A stretch of 64,000 nt of DNA from Variovorax sp. 54 (GTDB lineage: Bacteria; Pseudomonadota; Gammaproteobacteria; Burkholderiales; Burkholderiaceae_C): assembly GCF_002754375.1 (NCBI RefSeq), contig NZ_PEFF01000001.1, forward strand, positions 5,287,501 through 5,351,500. Reading direction: 5' to 3'. Position 1 is the first letter of the stretch, and each line of letters begins with the position of its first letter. The position numbers and the translations under genes are program-made. The notes below the pieces were generated by a model that ran no database searches, was not told where the DNA came from, and was given only the letters and a program-made list of their open reading frames with translations. Shown here in pieces: positions 26,528 through 32,924 of this stretch.

Positions 26528-28879
26528 ATGTCCCCTCACGCATCCACCCCCGACCTCGAGGCCTTCCGCGCCGAGGTCCGCCATTTCCTCGAGGAGGCCA
26601 TTCCCGCCGACATCCGCGCCTCGGTGCGCGCGCATTGCCTGGTCACGCGCGAGCAGGCCAGCCGCTGGCAGCGCATCCTGCATGCGCGTGGCTGGGGCGC
26701 ACCCGGATGGCCGCGCGAACACGGCGGCCCCGGCTGGTCGCTGGTGCAGCAGGCCGTGTTCCGCGAAGAGCTCGCCGCCAGCGACGCGCCGCGCTACGAG
26801 AACCTCGGTATCGACACCATCGGCCCCACGCTGATGCGCCACGGCACGCCCGCGCAGCAGGCCCGCTTTCTGCCGCGCATGCTGTCCTTCGACGACTACT
26901 GGGCGCAGGGCTACTCCGAGCCCGACGCGGGCTCCGACCTGGCCTCGCTGCGCACCACCGCGCGGCGCGAAGGCGACCACTACGTCGTCAGCGGAACCAA
27001 GATCTGGCAGAGCTACGGCCACTGGGCCAACTGGGCGCTGGTGCTCGTGCGCAGCGACAGCAGCGCGGCGCGCAAGCAGGACGGCATCTCGGTGCTGCTG
27101 ATCGACCTCGAATCGCCCGGCGTCACGGTGCGCCCGATCCGCTTCATGAACGGCGCGCAGTTCCACGTGCAGCTGTTCTTCGACGAAGTGCGCGTGCCGG
27201 TCGAGAACCTCGTCGGCGTCGAGCATGCCGGATGGAGCGTGGCCAAGGGGCTGCTCGTGATCGAGCGCCTGTTCGTTGCGCGTGTGGCCGAATGCAAGGC
27301 CGACGTGCTGGAAACCGCACGCATGGCGGAAGGGCGCGGGCCCGGCGGTGGCTCGCTGCTTGCGCAAGACGTGTACGCGCGCCGCTTTGCCGAACTCGAC
27401 GTGCGCGCCCGCGCGCTCGATGCCGCCTGGTGGCCCGCCGTGCGCACGGTGGAGGCGGGCGGCGATGCCGGTCTCGACGCTTCGCTGCTCAAGCTGCAGG
27501 GCAATGCGCTGCTGCAAGACCTGCAACAGCTGCAGCTCGAATTCGCGGGCCTCGAGGCCTTGCCCTGCGATGCCGGCGCGATCGACGGCGTGCCCAACCC
27601 CGAGCCGCTGTCGCCCACCTATGCGGAGAACCTGGCGCTGCATGTCTGGCGCTACCGCGGCATCACGCTGGGCGGCGGCACGTCCGAAGTGCAGCGTGGC
27701 ATCGTCGCCAAGGCCATCTTCGGCGGACAGAGCGCGCTCGACGGCGATGCCGGCGAGTCGCTGAACGACGAGCAGGCGATGCTCGACACGGCGCTGCGCC
27801 GCCTGCTGGCAGATCGCTACGCCTTCGAGCACCGGCAGCGCGTGCTCTCGGACCACGGCGGCTTCGATGCGTCGTTCTGGCAGTCGCTGCACGAACTCGG
27901 CATCGGCAGCCTGTGCGTGCCCGAGCGCGACGGCGGCTTCGGCGGCGGCGTGGTCGAACTCAGTGCCGTGATGGAAGCAACCGGCGAGGCGCTGCTGCTC
28001 GAACCTTTGCTCTGGAGCACGGTGCTCGGCGTGCAGCTGGTGAGCGACACGCCGCCTTCGGAGGTGCGCAGCCGGCTGCTCGACGGTCTGGCGGACGGCT
28101 TGCTGCGCGTGGCATTCGCGCACGGCGAAGGCAATGGCGTGGCCGATGTCGCGCGCATCGACACCCTCGCGCGGCGCGAGCGCAACGGCTGGCGCCTGAG
28201 CGGACGCAAGCGCTTCGTGCTCGGCGGCGACGGCGCGCAGACACTGCTCGTGAGCGCGCGGCTCGAAGACGGCGGCCTGGGCCTGTTCACCTGCGATGCG
28301 GCGGCAGCGGGCGTCGCGCGACGCAGCTACCGCTTGCACGACGGACGCGGCGCCTGCGATGCCGTCTTCGACGACGTGGCACTGCCGATCGATGCGCTCA
28401 TCGCCGGGCCCGAGCGCGCCAGCGAGATCATCGAGGAGGCTGTGGCCTTCGCCACCATCGCGCTGGCCGCCGAGAGCGTCGGCGCGATGCGTCGCGCGCT
28501 CGCGCTCACGGTCGACTACATGCGCACGCGCAAGCAGTTCGGCCGCGCGCTGTCCGACTACCAGGCGCTGCAGCACCGCGTGGTCGAGCACTACCGGCTG
28601 TGGGGGCAGGCGCGCACGCTGGTGCGTGAGGCCGCGCAAGGCTGGCTTTCCGTCTCGCCGCAGGAGCGTGTGCGACGCGTGAGCGCGGCCAAGTGCGCCG
28701 CGGGCCTCGCAGGTCGCGCCATCGCGCTCGACAGCTTGCAACTGCATGGCGCCATCGGCCTGCAGGACGAAACCGCCATCAGCCACTACGCCAAGCGCCT
28801 CACGGCCAACGACGTGCTGCTCGGCGATGCCACCTTCCATCTCGGCCGCTTTGCCAGCGCAGGAGCCGCGACGCCATGA
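26528..28879 (+). CDS. Fused double acyl-CoA dehydrogenase (two complete ACAD domains in one chain)
   Basis: A 783-aa protein, about twice the usual length. Residues 1-400 form a canonical dehydrogenase with YSEPDAGSDLASLRTTA (129-145) and a C-terminal LGGGTSEVQRGIVAK. Residues 411-783 form a second, atypical dehydrogenase domain with LQLHGAIGLQDETAISHYAK and no GGTSE-type ending. The two halves match, in order, the separate subunits encoded at 2270 and 1141. A short acidic linker (about 401-411) joins them. FadE34-type enzymes of mycobacterial steroid degradation are known single-chain versions of the heteromeric enzyme, and this looks analogous. It overlaps the CoA-transferase start by 4 bp. 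Confidence 0.93.
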   Translation: MSPHASTPDLEAFRAEVRHFLEEAIPADIRASVRAHCLVTREQASRWQRILHARGWGAPGWPREHGGPGWSLVQQAVFREELAASDAPRYENLGIDTIGPTLMRHGTPAQQARFLPRMLSFDDYWAQGYSEPDAGSDLASLRTTARREGDHYVVSGTKIWQSYGHWANWALVLVRSDSSAARKQDGISVLLIDLESPGVTVRPIRFMNGAQFHVQLFFDEVRVPVENLVGVEHAGWSVAKGLLVIERLFVARVAECKADVLETARMAEGRGPGGGSLLAQDVYARRFAELDVRARALDAAWWPAVRTVEAGGDAGLDASLLKLQGNALLQDLQQLQLEFAGLEALPCDAGAIDGVPNPEPLSPTYAENLALHVWRYRGITLGGGTSEVQRGIVAKAIFGGQSALDGDAGESLNDEQAMLDTALRRLLADRYAFEHRQRVLSDHGGFDASFWQSLHELGIGSLCVPERDGGFGGGVVELSAVMEATGEALLLEPLLWSTVLGVQLVSDTPPSEVRSRLLDGLADGLLRVAFAHGEGNGVADVARIDTLARRERNGWRLSGRKRFVLGGDGAQTLLVSARLEDGGLGLFTCDAAAAGVARRSYRLHDGRGACDAVFDDVALPIDALIAGPERASEIIEEAVAFATIALAAESVGAMRRALALTVDYMRTRKQFGRALSDYQALQHRVVEHYRLWGQARTLVREAAQGWLSVSPQERVRRVSAAKCAAGLAGRAIALDSLQLHGAIGLQDETAISHYAKRLTANDVLLGDATFHLGRFASAGAATP

Positions 28880-30099
28880 CCACCAAGGAAAACGCCTTCA
28901 AAGGCCGGGGCCCGCTGGCCGGCCTGCGCGTGCTCGACATCGCCACCGTGGTGGCCGCACCCTCGGCCGCCGCGCTGCTGGCCGACTACGGCGCCGAGGT
29001 GCTCAAGATCGAGCTGCCCGGCGTGGGCGACGGCTGCCGCGCCTTCCCGCCCTTCAAGGACGGCAAGGCGCTGTGGTGGAAGGTGACCAACCGCAACAAG
29101 AAGCTGATCTCGCTCGACCTGCGCAAGCCGCGCGGCCTGGCGCTGTTCAAGCGCCTGCTGCCGCGCTTCGACGTGCTGATCGAGAACTTCCGCCCCGGCA
29201 CGCTCGACCGCTGGGGCCTGGACCGCGACACGCTCTGGGCGCTGAAGCCGGGCCTCGTCATCCTGCGCGCCACAGCCTTCGGCCAGACCGGCCCGTACCG
29301 CGACCGGCCGGGCTTCGCGCGCATCTTCGAGGCCATGGGCGGCCTGACCTACATCTCGGGCGAGGCCGACGGCCAGCCCATGCATGCGGGCTACCCCATC
29401 GGCGATTCGATCGGCGGACTGTTCGGCGCGCTCGGCGTGATGACCGCGCTGTGGAAGCGCGCGGCCCACCCCGATGCACCGGGTGAGGAGATCGACCTGT
29501 CGCTCACCGAGGCCATGCTCAAGCTGATCGAGTTCCTGCCGATCAAGTACGACCTGCTCGGCGAAAGCCACGAGCGCTCGGGCAACACCAGCCAGTACGC
29601 GGCGCCGACCGGCGTGTACCGCACACGCGACGGGCAGTGGGTGTCGCTGTCGGGCAGCACCAACGCGCTGTTCGCGGCCAACTGCCGCGCCATCGGGCGC
29701 GAAGACCTGCCGAGCGATCCGCGCTTTGGCGGCAACCCCGCGCGCTGCGCGCACACAGCCGAGCTCAACGCGCTGTTCGCCAACTGGTTCCTGGCGCACG
29801 ACCTGGCCGACGTGCTCGACTCCTTCGAGCGCCACAAGGGCACGCTGGCGCCGATCTACTCGGCACGCCAGATCGTCGAAGACCCCCAGGTGAAGGCGCG
29901 CGAGTTCCTGTGCACCGTGCCCGACCGCGACTTCGGCGAGGTGCGCATCCAGGGTGTGGTGCCGCGCTTCCTGCGCGACCCCGGTGCCATTCACACGCCC
30001 GGCGGCGCCATCGGCGAGGACAACGACGAGGTCTTCGGTGACTGGCTCGCGCTCGATGCCGACGAGCAGGCCCGGTTGCGCGAGGAGGGCGTGATCTGA
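28876..30099 (+). CDS. Family III CoA-transferase (CaiB/BaiF type)
   Basis: A 407-aa family III CoA-transferase, which moves CoA between a thioester and a free acid. The N-terminal LAGLRVLDIATVVAAPSAAALL, cut here to its core GLRVLDIATVV, is the Rossmann entry. The catalytic Asp is Asp177 in PIGDSIGGLFG, and GEEIDLSLTEA follows. Start MTTKENAFKG overlaps the dehydrogenase stop (ATGA), so they are co-translated. It is the last gene of cluster C and could activate the acid in place of an ATP-dependent ligase, since none is present in this cluster. Donor and acceptor are unknown. Confidence 0.9.
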   Translation: MTTKENAFKGRGPLAGLRVLDIATVVAAPSAAALLADYGAEVLKIELPGVGDGCRAFPPFKDGKALWWKVTNRNKKLISLDLRKPRGLALFKRLLPRFDVLIENFRPGTLDRWGLDRDTLWALKPGLVILRATAFGQTGPYRDRPGFARIFEAMGGLTYISGEADGQPMHAGYPIGDSIGGLFGALGVMTALWKRAAHPDAPGEEIDLSLTEAMLKLIEFLPIKYDLLGESHERSGNTSQYAAPTGVYRTRDGQWVSLSGSTNALFAANCRAIGREDLPSDPRFGGNPARCAHTAELNALFANWFLAHDLADVLDSFERHKGTLAPIYSARQIVEDPQVKAREFLCTVPDRDFGEVRIQGVVPRFLRDPGAIHTPGGAIGEDNDEVFGDWLALDADEQARLREEGVI

Positions 30100-30127
30100 G
30101 GGACCGCGGCGCGGCGGCTCGCGGGCC

Positions 30128-31066
30128 TCAGACGGCCGCGAAGCCGAGCCGCGCAGCGATCGCGGCGGTGCCTTCGGCCTCGCCGATGCTGCCCACGCCT
30201 TGCCCGGCCGACCAGATGTCGCGCCACACCTTGGCCTTGGCCATGCTTTCCGAGCCGAAGTCTTCTTCCACCGCGCCGCGTGCCGGCAGGTCGTCCGGGT
30301 CGTAGCCCGCCGTCGCCACGCTGCTGCGCAGGTAGTTGGCATGCACGCCGGAGAACAGGTCGGTGTAGACGATGCCTTCGGCGGGCGCATCGAGCACGGC
30401 CTGCCGGTAGGCCGGCGCGATGTTCGCCTCTGTGGCCGCGAGAAAGCGCGTGCCCATGTATGCAAGGTCGGCGCCCATCGCCTGCGCGGCCAGGATGTCG
30501 TCGCCCCGTGTGATCGCGCCGCCGAGCAGCACGAGCCCGCTGAACCATTGCTTCACTTCGCCCACCAGCGCGATGGGCGACAGGCGCCCCGCATGTCCGC
30601 CTGCCCCCGCGCACACGAGGATCAGCCCGTCCACGCCGGCCTGCGCCGCCTTGCGTGCCTGCCGCTGGTTGACGACGTCGTGGAACACCAGCCCGCCGTA
30701 CCCATGCACGGCCTCGACCACGGCTGCCGGGTTGCCCTCCGAGGTGATGACGATCGGCACGCGGCGGCGCACGCAGGTCGCCAGGTCGGCGGCGAGGCGG
30801 TCGTTGGTCTTGTGCAGGCTCAGGTTCACCGCGTAGGGCGCGGCGGGCGCGTGCGGGTGCGCGTCGTCGTGCGCCGCAAGCTGCTGCTCGATGGCGTCGA
30901 TCCACGCATCGAGCGCGGCGGCGGGGCGCGCGTTCAGCGCGGGAAACGAACCGACGATGCCGGCCTTGCACTGCGCGACAACAAGCTCGACGCCGCTGGC
31001 GATGAACATGGGGGAGGCGACGGCCGGCAGGCGCAGCCGCTGGAGCAGAGGGTGGGGTGTGGTCAT
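30128..31066 (-). CDS. Nitronate monooxygenase-like FMN flavoprotein
   Basis: A 312-aa TIM-barrel flavoprotein of the nitronate monooxygenase / 2-nitropropane dioxygenase family. ASPMFIASGVELV at the N-terminus, CAGAGGHAGRLSP in the middle (FMN phosphate loop) and LGGAITRGDDILAAQAMGAD are family blocks. The ATG at 31066 begins the homologous region; upstream in-frame codons do not match. Family members oxidise nitronates or act as NAD(P)H-dependent flavin oxidoreductases, some of them in acyl-CoA pathways as enoyl reductases. It converges on cluster C (28 bp from its stop) and is divergent from the racemase gene, with palindrome E between. Confidence 0.85.
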   Translation of the reverse strand: MTTPHPLLQRLRLPAVASPMFIASGVELVVAQCKAGIVGSFPALNARPAAALDAWIDAIEQQLAAHDDAHPHAPAAPYAVNLSLHKTNDRLAADLATCVRRRVPIVITSEGNPAAVVEAVHGYGGLVFHDVVNQRQARKAAQAGVDGLILVCAGAGGHAGRLSPIALVGEVKQWFSGLVLLGGAITRGDDILAAQAMGADLAYMGTRFLAATEANIAPAYRQAVLDAPAEGIVYTDLFSGVHANYLRSSVATAGYDPDDLPARGAVEEDFGSESMAKAKVWRDIWSAGQGVGSIGEAEGTAAIAARLGFAAV

Positions 31067-31098
31067 GGCGCCAGTAGATGCCGGCGCGGGCGCGAAGG

Positions 31099-31117
31099 CC
31101 CACTCTTCAGGAGTGGG
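31099..31117. promoter_or_regulatory. Candidate operator E (CCCACTC-N5-GAGTGGG)
   Basis: A perfect 7-5-7 inverted repeat: CCCACTC (31099-31105), TTCAG, GAGTGGG (31111-31117). It has the same five-base spacer and C-rich/G-rich arms as sites A, C, D and F, with ACTC/GAGT in place of ACCC/GGGT. It lies 32 bp upstream of the nitronate monooxygenase-like start on minus and 109 bp upstream of the racemase start on plus. Confidence 0.5.
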
Positions 31118-31226
31118 GGCGCAGGGTGCGGTGGCGTGGATCATCGAGCGCAGGTCCCGACACCGACGGACCTTGTGCAACAGCGAACGCGCAAGACCGC
31201 AAGGCGCGTGAGAAAGGCAACTTCAG

Positions 31227-32276
31227 ATGAACGAACAGTCTCCCGCCGCCACGGCGCTTCAGACGCCTCTGAACGGCGTGCGCGTCGTCGAGTTCGAAGG
31301 CATCGGCCCCGGCCCGGTGGCCGGGCGCATCCTGGCTGCGCTGGGCGCCGAAGTCACCGTGATCGCACGCCCGCAGGCCGGGGCGGTGCAGCGCCTGGGC
31401 AGCACCACCGACAACCCGCTGCGCGCGCGCAAGCAGGTCGTCACGCTCGACCTGAAGACGCCCCAGGGCGTGGCGCAGGCGCTGGACCTCGTGGCCACGG
31501 CCGATGCGCTCATCGAAGGCAATCGCCCGGGCGTCATGGAGCGCCTCGGGCTCGGCCCGTCGGTGTGCGCGGCGCGCAACCCGCGCCTGGTCTACGGCCG
31601 AATGACGGGCTGGGGCCAGGACGGCCCGCTGGCGCAGGCGGCCGGCCACGACCTCAACTACGTGGCGCTGACCGGCCTGCTGTCGCTGTCGGCGCAACCC
31701 GGCGCGACCCCGATGGTGCCGCCGACCATGGGCGACGCCAGCGGCGCGCTCGGCCTGGCCTTCGGCATGGTCTGCGCGCTGCTGGGTGCGCGCAGCACCG
31801 GGCAGGGTCGCGTGGTCGACGCGGCGATCCTCGACGTGGTCGCCATGCTGGGCACGCTGGTGCACTGGCTGCATGCCAACAACAGCATCGGCGGCACGCA
31901 GCCCAGCGTGTTCCACGACTCGCCGTTCTACGACGTGTATGCCTGCAAGGACGGTGGCTTCGTCTCCGTCGGCGCCATCGAGCCGCAGTTCTACGCCTTG
32001 CTGCTGGAGAAGATCGGCATGACCGACGTGGACCCGCGCGAGCAGATGCAGCGCGAGCAATGGCCGGCGCTGAAGCAGCGCTTTGCTGAGTGCTTTCGCG
32101 GCAAGACGCGCGACGAGTGGTGCGCATTGCTCGAGGGCACCGACGTGTGCTTTGCGCCAGTGCTGACGATTTCGGAGGCGGCGGCGCATCCGCACAATGT
32201 GGCGCGGAACCTGTTTCCGCAGACGCCTTCGGGGGCGATCGATACGCAGGTCGTGCCGCGCTTCGGAATGCTGTGA
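31227..32276 (+). CDS. Alpha-methylacyl-CoA racemase
   Basis: A 349-aa family III CoA-transferase-fold protein with the racemase residues in place: His141 in GHDLNYVALTG, Asp170 in MGDASGALG and Glu252 in GAIEPQFY, matching the His/Asp/Glu set of bacterial alpha-methylacyl-CoA racemase. These enzymes invert the 2-methyl stereocentre so that branched acyl-CoAs can enter beta-oxidation. The length is close to family size. Its presence next to three acyl-CoA clusters supports a methyl-branched or side-chain substrate. A hairpin about 250 bp downstream may end its transcript. Confidence 0.88.
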   Translation: MNEQSPAATALQTPLNGVRVVEFEGIGPGPVAGRILAALGAEVTVIARPQAGAVQRLGSTTDNPLRARKQVVTLDLKTPQGVAQALDLVATADALIEGNRPGVMERLGLGPSVCAARNPRLVYGRMTGWGQDGPLAQAAGHDLNYVALTGLLSLSAQPGATPMVPPTMGDASGALGLAFGMVCALLGARSTGQGRVVDAAILDVVAMLGTLVHWLHANNSIGGTQPSVFHDSPFYDVYACKDGGFVSVGAIEPQFYALLLEKIGMTDVDPREQMQREQWPALKQRFAECFRGKTRDEWCALLEGTDVCFAPVLTISEAAAHPHNVARNLFPQTPSGAIDTQVVPRFGML

Positions 32277-32516
32277 CCCTGCCGCCTTCGCCGCTCAAGG
32301 GTTGGGCGAGAAAGACCGGGGAACAGATCGGAGAACAAATGGATCGTTGAAGAAAGGAAACCCAGCAAACATGAGGGGTGTAGGCAATCATTCAGTAGGC
32401 CCCAGCATGCGACAGGTTCCGACAGGAAACTTGAGAGGGAAGTGAAGGATGAAACTGTCAAGAACGGTCTCATCCTCTCATCCAAATCGCACCGCAATCG
32501 CACGAGAAAACGCGAT
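32277..32516. other. Gap between the racemase gene and the integrase relic
   Basis: No gene is supported here. The sequence is less G+C-rich than the flanking genes, which fits the edge of acquired DNA. I looked for a tRNA or tRNA fragment that could serve as an attachment site and found none. Confidence 0.5.
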
Positions 32517-32770
32517 TCACACGACAAGCCGAAGGTTCGCCTTCGGCTGTTCTGTTTGCGGCTTCTGGCAGTCCTTTGGGACGAATTTTCCGTACACCCG
32601 AAGACCATTTCGACGTTGGCATGACCGAGCTCCTCGGCCAAGTACCAGGGGTTGCAGCCGCCGGTGGTCAGTGTGGAACTTGCAAAACTGTGCCGGGTTT
32701 GATGTGGGGTTCTGGGTTGAATTCCGCTGATCTCTGATCCTGGTTTCCATCGAATACTGATCCAGCGAGC
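32517..32770 (-). pseudogene. Tyrosine-recombinase (phage-type integrase) C-terminal relic, frameshifted
   Basis: The minus strand encodes the C-terminal catalytic part of a tyrosine recombinase in two phases. One phase gives RTPHQTRHSFASSTL, then NPWYLAEELGHANVEMVF. After one missing base near 32600 the other phase gives RVYGKFVPKDCQKP and a stop at 32517. The conserved His-x-x-Arg (HQTRH), LGH and the nucleophile Tyr (RVYGKF) are all visible, so the identification is firm although the gene is dead. The N-terminal domains are absent. The relic lies at the left edge of the iron-uptake region and is most simply the remains of an integrated element. Confidence 0.85.
32528..32556 (+). terminator. 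UUCG-loop hairpin, possible terminator
   Basis: A perfect 8-bp stem, GCCGAAGG (32528-32535) and CCTTCGGC (32540-32547), with a TTCG loop. On plus it is followed by TGTTCTGTTT, a moderately T-rich tail. It lies inside the 3-prime end of the integrase relic and could stop transcripts coming from the racemase gene. Confidence 0.5.
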
Positions 32771-32845
32771 CCGCCGAACGTGATCGCCTGAGCCTTCAGT
32801 GCGGACGCCGAAAACTTCGGTATTGCGAGCAGGCCGCGCCTCCAG

Positions 32846-32892
32846 AAAAGACAACGCCGCGCGAAAGCATCTGCATCCGCGCGGCGTTGTCT
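32846..32892 (-). terminator. Strong rho-independent terminator of the TonB receptor gene
   Basis: A perfect 15-bp inverted repeat: AGACAACGCCGCGCG (32849-32863) and its complement (32878-32892), with a 14-base loop. Read on minus it is followed by TTTTC. It begins 33 bp after the receptor stop at 32925. Confidence 0.8.
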
Positions 32893-32924
32893 TGTGGGCG
32901 CCGTTCAGGCGCCGCGCATCATCA

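Noticed and set aside
32277..32520. A tRNA or tRNA fragment as attachment site next to the integrase relic
   Set aside because: No cloverleaf, T-loop motif or CCA-proximal sequence could be found by eye.
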